From an uncultured bacterium (GTDB taxonomy: Bacteria > Bacillota > Clostridia > Oscillospirales > CAG-272), in contig CAMEJM010000005.1 in assembly GCA_945920215.1 (NCBI GenBank), positions 1 to 64,000 of the forward strand: DNA of 64,000 bases, written 5' to 3'. Below are positions 8,026 to 16,983 of the stretch, one piece after another. The position numbers were made by a program, and so were the translations under genes. A model generated the notes under the pieces. It was not told the DNA's origin. It did no database searches and worked only from the letters and a program-made list of their open reading frames with translations. Each line of letters starts with the position of its first letter. The first letter of the stretch is position 1.

Positions 8026-9369
8026 TCCCTGCGACGCCCGAGCGTTGGCAAGCATTAACTTCAGGCGATTCTCCTGGTTGATCTTGCTCGCACCCGCGTC
8101 ATAGTCAATCGCGACAATGTTGGCGCCGGGGTTCTTCTCTTTCATCGGCTTCATCATTCCCTTGCCGATGATATGGTTCGGCAGGCACCCGAACGGCTGC
8201 ACCACCACGATGTTCTCCACGCCGCTGTGCAGCAGCTCCGCCATCTCGGCGGGAAGCAGCCAGCCCTCGCCCATCTTAGTGCCGTACCCGATGTAATCGG
8301 CGGCGGCGCGGCAAGTATCCTCAAAACGGGCAGGCGCACGGAACACGCCGTGTTCCCGAATGGCGCGAATCATATCGTCCTGCCGACGGATAAAGAAGCG
8401 GGCAATCCGCCCGGCGACGAAAGCGCGGAAGCGACCGGTGCCGTAAATCTTCCTATCCATCTGCATATTGGAAATCACATACAGAAGAAAGTCACACAGC
8501 CCGCCCATGGTCGTCTCGGCGCCCTCGGCGTTCAGAAACGCTTCCAAGGCATTGTTGCCGAGCGGTGAAAACTTTACGAAGATTTCCCCCACGATCCCGA
8601 CAAGCGGCTTTTTGTCCTGCGTGCGCGGCAATGCCGCGAAGTCCTCCAGAATCAGTCTGTAATTGCGCTTCACTTTGCCGTAGCGGATCCCGTTTCCCTC
8701 AATATCCTCCATAATCAGCCGGATCCACTTGTCCACCAGCGCCTGCGTAGCGCCGGGCACCGTCTCGTAAGGGCGGCACTGGTCGCGCAGGGTCAGAAGC
8801 AGGTCCCCGTACAGCATGGCGTAGATCGTGGCGTGAATCATGGGCATGGTAAAACGAAACCCGGGATTTTTCTCAAGTCCCGCAAAGTTCAGCGATACCA
8901 CGGGGACATACCCGTACCCCGCTTTCTTCAGCGCCTTGCGCAGAAGGGGCAGATAATTGGACGCGCGGCAGCCGCCGCCCGTCTGACTGATCAGAACCGC
9001 CGTCTTGTGAACGTCGTACTCCCCGCTGTTCAATGCGTCGATGAACTGCCCGATCATCAGCATGGCGGGATAACAGGTGTCGTTGTGGACGTATTTCAGC
9101 CCGACGTCTATCACCTTTTTCGCGTCTCCGTGCGTGCCGTTTTCAAGCAAGACCATGTGATAGCCGTTGGCATTGAAAATCTCGCTCAGAAAATGAAAGT
9201 GAATGGGGAGCATGGAGGGGAGCAGAATGGTATAATCCCGGCGCATCTCCTTGGTGAACAGCACGCGGTCGTCCTCCGGCGCGCAGCCGCTTACAGCGGC
9301 GCAACCCTGACATACGGCGCAGTTTCCCGCGGCGCCCGCACATCCCGTTTTTCCGTTCTCCGGACTCAA
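7999..9369 (-). CDS. 2-hydroxyacyl-CoA dehydratase-like component (HgdB-type)
   Basis: Protein of the 2-hydroxyacyl-CoA dehydratase D-component family, which in characterised members carries an [Fe-S] cluster and performs radical dehydration after activation by a partner ATPase. It has a Cys-rich N-terminus ('CAGAAGNCAVCQGC'), then conserved Cys blocks 'NDTCYPAML', 'TGGGCRASNY' and 'QPFGCLPNHI'. It probably corresponds to the C-terminal third of the large activase/dehydratase proteins found as one chain in many Clostridia, here a separate gene. The start is TTG, overlapping the activase stop as TTGA, with GGGAGGGG upstream, implying translational coupling. The last residues (CADQNARC) are encoded by a dispersed repeat. 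The substrate is unknown. Confidence 0.85.
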   Translation of the reverse strand: MSPENGKTGCAGAAGNCAVCQGCAAVSGCAPEDDRVLFTKEMRRDYTILLPSMLPIHFHFLSEIFNANGYHMVLLENGTHGDAKKVIDVGLKYVHNDTCYPAMLMIGQFIDALNSGEYDVHKTAVLISQTGGGCRASNYLPLLRKALKKAGYGYVPVVSLNFAGLEKNPGFRFTMPMIHATIYAMLYGDLLLTLRDQCRPYETVPGATQALVDKWIRLIMEDIEGNGIRYGKVKRNYRLILEDFAALPRTQDKKPLVGIVGEIFVKFSPLGNNALEAFLNAEGAETTMGGLCDFLLYVISNMQMDRKIYGTGRFRAFVAGRIARFFIRRQDDMIRAIREHGVFRAPARFEDTCRAAADYIGYGTKMGEGWLLPAEMAELLHSGVENIVVVQPFGCLPNHIIGKGMMKPMKEKNPGANIVAIDYDAGASKINQENRLKLMLANARASQGCADQNARC

Positions 9370-12300
9370 TTCTTTTTCCCCTCCTCCCGTTGCCTGTCGG
9401 CAAGTTCCAACGCCCCGAGCAGGCTCCGCAGGCGGATGGTCACCGCGCCGAGGTTGGTGATTTCGTCAATTTTGATTTGCGTATACAGCTTTCCATGCCG
9501 CTCCAGAATGCTGCGCACCTCGTCGGTGGTAATCGCGTCGATCCCGCAGCCGAACGAAACAAGCTGTACCAATTCCACATCCGGCGTGCCGGCGGCAAAT
9601 TCCGCCGCCGCGTACAGGCGCGCATGATAGGTCCATTGGTTCAGGACATTCACGTGCGGCTTGGCGGCAAGATGGCAAACGCTGTCCTCGCTGACCACCA
9701 CAAAGCCGAGCGAGGTTGCCAGCCTGTCGATGGCATGGCTGATCTCCGGGTCGACATGATAGGGTCTGCCGGCAAGGATCATCACGCGCTTTCCGTGCGC
9801 GTGCGCCCGGTTGAGAGCCTCCTCGCCCCACTTGCGGTTCTCCTGCATGAACGCGTCATAGCGCTCCCATGCCGCTTTGACGGCGCGGCGCATTTCGGAC
9901 AGCGGAACGTCGCCCCAAACGGGTTTCAACGCGCGGCACATGGCGCGTGCAAACTGCGCTTTGTCAAGGAGATTGAGATAAGGATACAGGAATTTTGTTT
10001 CCCGCAGGCTCTCCACATTGCCCGCCAGCAGTTCCCCATAGTAGGCAACCACGGGGCAATTGTAATGGTTATCGGAGCGTCCCTCGTCCACATTGTAGGT
10101 CAGGCAGGGGTAGAAAACCGCGTCCGGCTTCTTCTGAACAAGGGTTTCAATATGCCCGTGCATGAGTTTGGCGGGATAACACACCGTGTCGGACGGAATG
10201 GAATACTGCCCACGGCGATACAGGTCGCGGTCGGAGATCCCCGACCAGACCACGCGGATACCCAGCGTGCGGAAAAGGGTGTGCCAGAAAGGCGCCAGTT
10301 CCCACATTCCGAGCGCAAGCGGTAGTCCCACGGTGCCGCGCACCGCTTCTCCCTCATCGGAGATGAGCTTCTGCATCCGCTCCTGCTTCCAGCGGTAAAC
10401 GTCCGGTGTCTCTTCCTCCCCATGGCGGAGTTTTCCGGCGCCGCGGTCGCACTTTGCGCCGGATATGTATTTCTCCCCGCCCACGAAGCGGTTGACGGTC
10501 AGGTGGCAGCGGTTGCCGCACCCGCCGCACACCGTGGCGGAGGAGGTATAAGCAAAGGCGCGCAGTTCCTCTGCGGTGAGAAGAGACGACGTCTCCCCCC
10601 GCACGGATTTCGCGTACAGCGCCGCGCCGAAAGCCCCCATCAGCCCCGCAATGGACGGGCGGATGACCTCTCTTGCGAGTAGCATTTCAAAGCTCCGCAG
10701 AACGGTATCGTTATAGAACGTCCCCCCCTGCACGACAATGCGCTTGCCGAGCTGGTCGGGGTCGGTCGCGCGAATGACCTTGTAAACGGCGTTTTTCACC
10801 ACGGACATGGAAAGCCCGGCGGAAATGTCCTCCACGCTTGCGCCGTCCTTCTGTGCCTGCTTGACCGATGAATTCATAAAAACGGTGCAGCGGCTGCCGA
10901 GGTCCACCGGCGCCTTGGCAAACAGACCGATACGCGCAAACTCCTCCACCGAATACCCCATGGCGCGGGCAAAAGCGGAGATGAACGAACCGCACCCGGA
11001 GGAGCAAGCCTCGTTGAGCATGATGCTGTCAATGGCGTCGTCCTTGACCTTGAAGCACTTGATGTCCTGCCCGCCGATGTCCAGAATAAAATCCACAGCG
11101 GGGTCAAAGTGCTTGGCGGCGGTGAAGTGCGCCATGGTTTCAACCAGCCCGTGGTCGACATGGAAAGCATGGCGGATCAGCTCCTCGCCGTACCCCGTGA
11201 CCGCGGAACCGCGGACGGTAACGCGCTCCCCGCACGCCTCCCGCAGCTTGAGCAGCTGTTCCCTGACAATCTCCACGGGGTTCCCGCGGTTGGAATCATA
11301 GTAACTCCACAGCACCTCGTCTGAGGCGCCGATCAGGGTCATTTTGGTGGTCGTGGAGCCGCAGTCGATGCCGAGGTAGGCGTCTCCCGTATAACTTGCC
11401 AGATCTCCTTCGGCGACCTTTGCCGCGGCGTGGCGGGCGCGGAACGCCTCGTATTCTTCTTCATCGCGGAACAGAGGCGGCATGGCGGCGGCGCTCACCT
11501 TTTCATGGGTGCTTGCCTCAACGGCGGCTTCCAGCTCCCGCCATGTCAGGGTCTTTTCCTGCCGGTCGGCATAGAGCGCGGCGCCGATGGCGACGGCGAA
11601 CGGGGCGTAATCGGGGAAAACGGCGTGCGCCTCGTCGAGTGCGAGTGCCTCGCAGAAGCTCTTGCGCAGACCGCGGCAGAAGTACAAGGGGCCGCCGAGA
11701 AACATGACGCGCCCGCCGATCTTCTTGCCTTGCGCAAGCCCGGTAATGGTCTGACTGACCACCGCCGCGTAAATGCTGGCGGCAATGTTTTCTTTCGCCG
11801 CCCCTTGGTTGAGCAGGGGCTGAATATCGGTTTTGGCGAAAACGCCGCAGCGGGAAGCAATGGGATAGGTGCGCGTGGCGCGCAGGCTCATCTCGTCCAT
11901 TTCCTGCGGGGTGACGTCCAGAAGCGTTGCCATCTGATCGATGAAAGCGCCTGTTCCGCCGGCGCAGGAGCCGTTCATGCGCTCGTCAATACCGCCGTCG
12001 AAAAAGATGATCTTGGCGTCCTCGCCGCCCAGTTCGATCACCGCGGAGGTATCCGGCTCCAGAACGCGCACCACCTCAGCGGTGGCGAATACCTCCTGCA
12101 CGAACTCAATGCCGCTCGCCTTGGCAACGCCCATGCCCGCGGAGCCGGAAATCGCGCAGTGAATGGGCGTGTCCTCCCCCACGGTGTCGCGGATACGGCG
12201 CACCAGCTCCAACAGTTTGGTGCGTACCTGTGCGAAATGCCGCTCGTAACAGCTGTATATCAGCTCCCCGTCGCGCACCACAACCAATTTCGCGGTCGTG

Positions 12301-12374
12301 GAGCCGAGGTCAATGCCAATGGTGACGGGACAGCGTGTATTCAATTTCAGTTTCAGATTTTTTTCCGGTTCCAT
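9366..12374 (-). CDS. Acyl-CoA dehydratase activase, double BadF/BadG ATPase + DUF2229
   Basis: Large (1002 residues) ATP-dependent activator-type protein. It holds two ASKHA ATPase domains: the first from 'VTIGIDLGSTTAKL' (about 20-310) with 'NGSCAGGTGAF' and 'SRCGVFAKTDIQ'; the second from 'AYLGIDCGSTTTKM' (about 345-620) with 'ACSSGCGSF' and 'SRCTVFMNSSVKQ'. Their Cys residues resemble the bridging [4Fe-4S] ligands of HgdC-type activators. A Cys motif 'VCGGCGNRCHLTVNRF' and the DUF2229 region follow ('VWSGISDRDLYRRG', 'FYPCLTYN'). The start was set at MEPEKN because GGGAG precedes it. It overlaps the dehydratase-like gene, so both products should be made together. The physiological role of this subfamily is not established; placement after the lipid operon is suggestive only. 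Confidence 0.9.
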   Translation of the reverse strand: MEPEKNLKLKLNTRCPVTIGIDLGSTTAKLVVVRDGELIYSCYERHFAQVRTKLLELVRRIRDTVGEDTPIHCAISGSAGMGVAKASGIEFVQEVFATAEVVRVLEPDTSAVIELGGEDAKIIFFDGGIDERMNGSCAGGTGAFIDQMATLLDVTPQEMDEMSLRATRTYPIASRCGVFAKTDIQPLLNQGAAKENIAASIYAAVVSQTITGLAQGKKIGGRVMFLGGPLYFCRGLRKSFCEALALDEAHAVFPDYAPFAVAIGAALYADRQEKTLTWRELEAAVEASTHEKVSAAAMPPLFRDEEEYEAFRARHAAAKVAEGDLASYTGDAYLGIDCGSTTTKMTLIGASDEVLWSYYDSNRGNPVEIVREQLLKLREACGERVTVRGSAVTGYGEELIRHAFHVDHGLVETMAHFTAAKHFDPAVDFILDIGGQDIKCFKVKDDAIDSIMLNEACSSGCGSFISAFARAMGYSVEEFARIGLFAKAPVDLGSRCTVFMNSSVKQAQKDGASVEDISAGLSMSVVKNAVYKVIRATDPDQLGKRIVVQGGTFYNDTVLRSFEMLLAREVIRPSIAGLMGAFGAALYAKSVRGETSSLLTAEELRAFAYTSSATVCGGCGNRCHLTVNRFVGGEKYISGAKCDRGAGKLRHGEEETPDVYRWKQERMQKLISDEGEAVRGTVGLPLALGMWELAPFWHTLFRTLGIRVVWSGISDRDLYRRGQYSIPSDTVCYPAKLMHGHIETLVQKKPDAVFYPCLTYNVDEGRSDNHYNCPVVAYYGELLAGNVESLRETKFLYPYLNLLDKAQFARAMCRALKPVWGDVPLSEMRRAVKAAWERYDAFMQENRKWGEEALNRAHAHGKRVMILAGRPYHVDPEISHAIDRLATSLGFVVVSEDSVCHLAAKPHVNVLNQWTYHARLYAAAEFAAGTPDVELVQLVSFGCGIDAITTDEVRSILERHGKLYTQIKIDEITNLGAVTIRLRSLLGALELADRQREEGKKN

Positions 12375-12458
12375 GCTTTGCTCCCGTTCAGGACGTTTTG
12401 CCACAGCGGCAATCAGTTACGGAGAGGAGCCTGAAAACAAGCGTCCTCTCTGTCAAAA

Positions 12459-13163
12459 TCATTTGGAAAATTCAAATACGGAATAGGGATTCCCCTCGGC
12501 GTCGCGCAGGGCGAGCACCGTCGCGTCTCCCCGTTTCAGATAAGGGTACAGCACGGTATGACCGAAGGTCTGCCGCAAAAATTCCGCCCGCAGGCGCTTC
12601 ACGCCTGTTTCGCAGTCCGCCAGCGTCAGAGCAAACTCGGTCATTTTGATATTGTTGACGTGTCCGTTTGTATCAAGATGTACCGGCCGCACCGTGAACG
12701 GCGGCAGTTCTTCCCCGTCCGGGGGAACGGGAATCCGGCGGGTCACCTCCGCGTCGGAGGGAACGTCGCCGTAATCCTCCGGCTGCCAGTAGTCTGTCGG
12801 ACAGTCGGTCGGGTGTTCCGTGGCGCGGTCGACATACCCCCACAAGGCGTCCGCCAGCGCGAGCGGCGCGCCGCCTGCGTCGGAAAGGGTCAGGCGCTCC
12901 TGCGCAAGGGCATGGCGCGCACGGTAAAAATAAGTGCTTACGGTATAAGGCGAACTCAGGCGCGGCGGCTCCGCAACAAAGCGGATATTCCAGGAAAGCA
13001 CAAACCATGCCTTTCCTGTCTGTGCCTGATACGCCACGCCCCGCCCGCGGTCCTCGGCGCGCAGGTAACTGACGTCCTGAAGCAGGCGCAGAAGCCCCTG
13101 CATGGAAAGCCGCCCGGACGGGTCGGTTTCGCTGTACCGCAGCCGCCCGTGATACTCATACAT
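12459..13163 (-). CDS. Acyl-ACP thioesterase (FatA/FatB-like)
   Basis: Hydrolyses acyl-ACP to free fatty acid, ending chain growth. It has the tandem hotdog arrangement of the family: the first hotdog starts 'RLRYSETDPSGRLSMQGLL', and the second contains the conserved 'VHLDTNGHVNN' block with the catalytic Asn/His surroundings. Length 234 residues fits bacterial members. Its start overlaps the reductase stop by 8 bases, with GAGAGG just upstream, so it belongs to the same operon. A dedicated thioesterase as the last lipid gene means the pathway can release free acids as well as feed the PlsC acyltransferase. Specificity cannot be read from sequence. Confidence 0.9.
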   Translation of the reverse strand: MYEYHGRLRYSETDPSGRLSMQGLLRLLQDVSYLRAEDRGRGVAYQAQTGKAWFVLSWNIRFVAEPPRLSSPYTVSTYFYRARHALAQERLTLSDAGGAPLALADALWGYVDRATEHPTDCPTDYWQPEDYGDVPSDAEVTRRIPVPPDGEELPPFTVRPVHLDTNGHVNNIKMTEFALTLADCETGVKRLRAEFLRQTFGHTVLYPYLKRGDATVLALRDAEGNPYSVFEFSK

Positions 13164-13887
13164 CGCCTCTCACGCCTTTCTTTTCATCGTCCCAAAACTT
13201 TTCCAGTAGGCGCTGAAACGTCCTCTGCGGGAACGGGGGCTTGCGCAGCGAAAGCAAAGTCTGCTCCGATACGGTACCCGTGTCGCGCAGTTCTCTGCCC
13301 GCGTCGGTGAATTTGGTGAGGAAACGGTCGATGCGCTCGGTCAGCTCCGGCACGCACAGGGTCTTGCCCTGCGGGCAAAGAACAGGCAGATACGCGCCCG
13401 GACCGCAGATAATGTCGAGCTGCGCGAGCAGCGGGTCATACACCAGATCCGTCTGCGCATAGCCGCAGGTGGAAATGACGACGAATTTTTTGCCCTCCAC
13501 CCCCGGACGGATCCCGTGGAACGGCGTGCCCTTGACCGGCACCTGCCCGCGATAAGTACAGAGCATACTGAGCATACGGTCGGTAAAGACCTTGACAGTC
13601 CCGGGCATCCCGAAGAAATAGAGCGGAAAGCACTCGACAATAATGTCGGCGGCAAGCACTTTTTCTTTCAGGAGGGGAATATCATCGTTCTTTATGACGC
13701 ATTCCCCCTCGGTGCGCCCCCAGCAGGAGAGGCACCCGGCGCAGGGGGTGATGCGGCAGTCCGAGAGGTGAATCAGTTCCACCTCGGCGCCGCCCCCCTC
13801 CGTCAGCCCTGCGAGAAAGGCTCGCGTAACCCGCATGGTATTACTCTTTTCACGGCGGGGGCTGCCGTTCAGAACAAGTATTTTCAT
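13156..13887 (-). CDS. Flavodoxin-fold NAD(P)H/FMN reductase-like protein
   Basis: Flavodoxin-family oxidoreductase. The FMN phosphate loop is 'VLNGSPRREKSNTMR' at the N-terminus; 'CFPLYFFGMPGTVKVFTDR' is the second flavin-contacting stretch. A Cys cluster 'CRITPCAGCLSCW' plus a later 'GECVIKNDD' resembles iron-sulfur flavoprotein or related multimeric flavodoxin proteins, so an additional metal site is possible. It is 243 residues. Its location inside the lipid operon, between accA and the thioesterase gene, suggests a redox partner in lipid metabolism. It is not recognisably an enoyl-ACP reductase (no FabK, FabI, FabL or FabV motifs). Confidence 0.8.
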   Translation of the reverse strand: MKILVLNGSPRREKSNTMRVTRAFLAGLTEGGGAEVELIHLSDCRITPCAGCLSCWGRTEGECVIKNDDIPLLKEKVLAADIIVECFPLYFFGMPGTVKVFTDRMLSMLCTYRGQVPVKGTPFHGIRPGVEGKKFVVISTCGYAQTDLVYDPLLAQLDIICGPGAYLPVLCPQGKTLCVPELTERIDRFLTKFTDAGRELRDTGTVSEQTLLSLRKPPFPQRTFQRLLEKFWDDEKKGVRGDV

Positions 13888-13938
13888 GTTTGATCCTATC
13901 TGTCGGCTCCAAGGAAGAATCTTCCCGGAATCGGTTTG

Positions 13939-14766
13939 TCAGTGCTTTTTCGGCGCGGGCATGGCGCCCTCCGGGGCGCACCGCCCGATCTTGCGGTACT
14001 TCTCATAGCGGTCGGAGAGCAGGGTGTTCATCTTTTTGCCGCGCAAAGCGTGCAGCTTCCCGGCAACCTCGTCGCGCAACTTTTCCATGTAAGCCTTGCA
14101 CTGCGCGGGGTCCGTGAAATCCCGGGGCTCCGCAATCACGCGCTCGATGATCCCCATCTCAATCAGATCCTGCGCCGCCAGCTTCAGGTGCTCCGCCGCC
14201 TCCGGCGCGCGCGCGGAATCTTTGTAAAGGATACTGGCGCACGCCTCGGGCGAAACCACCGTGAAGTACGCGTTCTCCAGCATCCATATTTCGTCTGCCA
14301 CCGCCAGCGCCAGCGCGCCGCCGCTGCTCCCCTCCCCGACCATCAGGGTCAGGACGGGGGTGTGCAGATCCATCATCTCATACAGGTTTTCGGCAATCGC
14401 CGCGCCCTCTCCGCGCTCCTCGGCGCCGATCCCGCAGTTCGCGCCCTGCGTGTCCACAATACACACCACGGGGCGGGAGAATTTCTCCGCCTGCTTCATC
14501 AGGCGCAGCGCCTTGCGGTAGCCCTCGGGGGAAACGCAGCCGAAGTTGCGCGCCACGTGCTCCGAAACGTCGCGTCCTTTTTCAATGCCGAGAACGGTCA
14601 CGGGCTTTCCGTCCAGAGTTGCCACGCCGCCGATCAGCGCGGGATCATCCCCGAAGCGGCGGTCGCCGTGGAACTCCACAAAGCCGTCGAACATGGCGTC
14701 GATATAATCCTTCGCGGTTGCTCTGCCCGCTTCTCTTGTACATTTGACTTTTTCGTATGCGTTCAT
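13939..14766 (-). CDS. accA: Acetyl-CoA carboxylase carboxyltransferase, alpha subunit
   Basis: Transfers the carboxyl group from carboxybiotin to acetyl-CoA, giving malonyl-CoA, together with AccD. Crotonase-fold blocks are visible: 'FVEFHGDRRFGDDPALIGG', 'FGCVSPEGYRKALRLM', 'FSRPVVCIVDTQGANCG', 'GEGSSGGALALAVAD' and 'SPEACASILYKD'. The protein is 275 residues with the start at MNAYEK, chosen because GAGGTTGAAA precedes it; this start lies just after the accD stop. Biotin carboxylase (AccC) and biotin carrier (AccB) genes are absent from the window and must be elsewhere. Confidence 0.96.
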   Translation of the reverse strand: MNAYEKVKCTREAGRATAKDYIDAMFDGFVEFHGDRRFGDDPALIGGVATLDGKPVTVLGIEKGRDVSEHVARNFGCVSPEGYRKALRLMKQAEKFSRPVVCIVDTQGANCGIGAEERGEGAAIAENLYEMMDLHTPVLTLMVGEGSSGGALALAVADEIWMLENAYFTVVSPEACASILYKDSARAPEAAEHLKLAAQDLIEMGIIERVIAEPRDFTDPAQCKAYMEKLRDEVAGKLHALRGKKMNTLLSDRYEKYRKIGRCAPEGAMPAPKKH

Positions 14767-14774
14767 TTTCAACC

Positions 14775-15587
14775 TCACTTGCGGTGGATGGCGAGCAGAT
14801 GCCCGATATACCCGCGCTGTTCTTCACGCGGCACAATGTCGTCGAGGAAACCGTTGCCGAGCTGAAATTCCGCGCTCTGGAAGGAAGCGGGCAGCTTAAC
14901 GCCCGTCACCTGCTCGATCACGCGCTTGCCGGCAAAGCCCACCAAAGCGCCCGGTTCCGCGATAATGACGTCTCCCAGCATCGCATAGCTGGCGGTCACG
15001 CCGCCTGTCGTCGGGTCGGTGCAGCAGACAAGATAAAAATTGCCCGCGTTGCTGTGCTTTTTCACAGCGCCCGAAACCTTTGCCATCTGCCAAAGGGAAA
15101 GCATCCCTTCCTGCATACGCGCGCCGCCGGAAACGGTATAGCCGACCACCGGCAGTGAATGCTTGGCGGCATACTCAAACAGGGCGGCAATCTTGTCGCC
15201 CACGACGGTGCCCATGGAGCCCATCATGAACTTTGACTCCATCACAAACAGGCACACGGGATTGCCGCAGATACGCGCCGTCCCGCAGACCACGCCGTCC
15301 CGCTCGCCGCTCTTGGCTTTCGCCGCCGCGAGTTTTTCGTCATAATCGGGAAACGAAATCAGGTTCTCACTCTCCACGCACTCGTTCATCTCGCGGAAAG
15401 TGTCCTCATCGCAGAGCATGGCAAGGCGCATACGCGCCGGCATCCGGTTGTAGCCGCCGCAGCGGGGGCAGATAAACCCATGCTCGGCAAGCTCCCGCTC
15501 GGAGAGCTCCTCTTTGCACTTTTCGCATTTCACAGTCAAGGTTGAGCCGAGATAATCCGGCAACTCTTTATGTTTCATATCGCTCAT
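14775..15587 (-). CDS. accD: Acetyl-CoA carboxylase carboxyltransferase, beta subunit
   Basis: Partner of AccA. It begins with a four-Cys zinc ribbon ('VKCEKCKEEL' and 'FICPRCGGYNRM', about residues 19-48), followed by the carboxyltransferase core 'FVMESKFMMGSMGTVVGDK' and 'SGGARMQEGMLSL', 'TDPTTGGVTASYAMLGDV', 'AGKRVIEQVTG'. Length 270 fits the family. AGGAG precedes the ATG by six bases and the start overlaps the fabD stop (ATGA), consistent with tight operon coupling. Confidence 0.96.
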   Translation of the reverse strand: MSDMKHKELPDYLGSTLTVKCEKCKEELSERELAEHGFICPRCGGYNRMPARMRLAMLCDEDTFREMNECVESENLISFPDYDEKLAAAKAKSGERDGVVCGTARICGNPVCLFVMESKFMMGSMGTVVGDKIAALFEYAAKHSLPVVGYTVSGGARMQEGMLSLWQMAKVSGAVKKHSNAGNFYLVCCTDPTTGGVTASYAMLGDVIIAEPGALVGFAGKRVIEQVTGVKLPASFQSAEFQLGNGFLDDIVPREEQRGYIGHLLAIHRK

Positions 15588-16525
15588 TCCGCACTCCTTT
15601 GCGACGTCTCGGCAAGCTCACGCAGCACGCTTTCCAGCGTGGCGGGGTCGCCGACCGTCAGCGCCTTTGCCTCGGGCAGGGTACGCCCGACAAGTTTGGT
15701 CAGGGTTGCCCCCGCGCCCACCTCGATAAAGGTGTCCACACCCTCTGCCGCCATGCGGCGGAGAATGTCCTCCCACCGGACGCTGTGAGACGCCTGCTGT
15801 GCAATGGTATCTGCGATTGCAGCGGGCGCGGCGGGATATTTGTCCGCCGTATAGTTGGCATACAGCACGGTGGCGGGCGCTTGCAGGGTCATCCCCGAAA
15901 GTTTCTTTGCCAGCGCCTCTGTCGCGGCGCGCATATACGGCGTGTGAAACGCGCCGCTGACCGCCAGCTTCACGGCTCTGCCGCCCGCCGCCTTGACGTC
16001 GGCGCAGAATGCGTCGATTTCCTCGCAGGAACCTGCGCAGGAAAGCTGACCGGGGCAGTTATAGTTGACCGCCCACATTTCCTTATAATTTGCGCATAGT
16101 TGTTCCACCTTTTCGTTTTCCAGCTTCAGAACCGCAGCCATCGCGCCCGGGTGTTCCTCGGCGCACTTCTGCATCGCGGCGCCCCGTAGCATGACAAGAC
16201 GGAACGCGTCTTCGTCGCTCATCACGCCCGTATAGGCAAGCGCGGGGATCTCGCCGAGGGAAAAGCCCGCAACGGCGTCCGCCTTGACGCCCGCCGCCTC
16301 CAATGCTCTCGCACAGGCAAGGTCGGTCAGAAACAGCGCGGGTTGGGTATGCGCGGTTTGGTTCAGCAGTTCCGCCGGTCCCTCAAAGCACAGCTTCAGG
16401 ATTCCCGGGCAAAGCGCCTCGCCCATATCGTAAACCGCCTTTGCGGCGGCGTTATTCTCGTACAGGTCCCGCCCCATTCCGACGAACTGGGCGCCCTGCC
16501 CTGCAAACAGTACGGCAGTTTTCAT
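15584..16525 (-). CDS. fabD: Malonyl-CoA:ACP transacylase
   Basis: Loads malonyl units on ACP. N-terminal 'AVLFAGQGAQFVGMGRDLY', catalytic Ser in 'GFSLGEIPALAY' (the residue before Ser is Phe, where many enzymes have His), malonate-binding Arg in 'LVMLRGAAMQ', and catalytic His in 'SGAFHTPYM'. 313 residues, full length. It lies in the FAS operon between fabZ and accD, supplying the elongation substrate for the tandem ketosynthase upstream. Confidence 0.95.
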   Translation of the reverse strand: MKTAVLFAGQGAQFVGMGRDLYENNAAAKAVYDMGEALCPGILKLCFEGPAELLNQTAHTQPALFLTDLACARALEAAGVKADAVAGFSLGEIPALAYTGVMSDEDAFRLVMLRGAAMQKCAEEHPGAMAAVLKLENEKVEQLCANYKEMWAVNYNCPGQLSCAGSCEEIDAFCADVKAAGGRAVKLAVSGAFHTPYMRAATEALAKKLSGMTLQAPATVLYANYTADKYPAAPAAIADTIAQQASHSVRWEDILRRMAAEGVDTFIEVGAGATLTKLVGRTLPEAKALTVGDPATLESVLRELAETSQRSAE

Positions 16526-16536
16526 TCCTAACTCCT

Positions 16537-16983
16537 TTATGCACCGAAAATGGTGGCGCGCGGCACCGCCGTAAAGGTCATCGCACCTTTGGCGCGCACC
16601 TCGCCGTCCACGCGCAGTACCGCGTCAAAAGAGGTCAGCCCCCCTGCGGCGCGGGTCTTGTTGACGGTAATCTCCAGCGTGTCGCCCGGAATCACCGGCT
16701 TGATGAATTTGAAGTTGTCCACCTTGAGCAGCACGTAAATGGTATTCTCGTCCGCCGCGCTGTCATCGACCACCAGGGAGCAAAGCTGTGCGGCGCATTC
16801 GATCTGCAACACCCCCGGCATGATGGGAGAGCCGGGGAAATGCCCCATGAAATAAGGCTCGTTGACCGATACGTTCTTGGTGCCACGCGCGCTCTCGCCG
16901 GGGGTCAGTTCCAGCACCCGCTCAATCATCTGGAACGGGGGGCGCTGTTTGATGCGGCGGCTGATTTCGTCAATGTTCATCAT
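16537..16983 (-). CDS. fabZ: 3-hydroxyacyl-ACP dehydratase FabZ
   Basis: Removes water from 3-hydroxyacyl-ACP. Single hotdog fold with 'RPPFQMIERV', the catalytic His in 'GHFPGSPIMPGVLQIE' and the catalytic Glu in the same helix ('IECAAQL'). 148 residues. Two ATGs stand in tandem; the first overlaps the fabG stop as ATGA and GGAGG is upstream. This is the only dehydratase of this type in the operon; no FabA-like isomerase is seen, so how unsaturated chains arise is not shown here. Confidence 0.95.
   Translation of the reverse strand: MMNIDEISRRIKQRPPFQMIERVLELTPGESARGTKNVSVNEPYFMGHFPGSPIMPGVLQIECAAQLCSLVVDDSAADENTIYVLLKVDNFKFIKPVIPGDTLEITVNKTRAAGGLTSFDAVLRVDGEVRAKGAMTFTAVPRATIFGA

Noticed and set aside
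9366-9369. Sequencing frameshift splitting one large gene
   Set aside because: Not adopted as the main reading because the second gene has its own strong ribosome binding site and a plausible TTG start; kept as a test in the findings.
13156-13887. Flavodoxin-like reductase as the missing enoyl-ACP reductase
   Set aside because: It has an FMN-reductase/flavodoxin fold with a Cys cluster and none of the FabK, FabI, FabL or FabV signatures.
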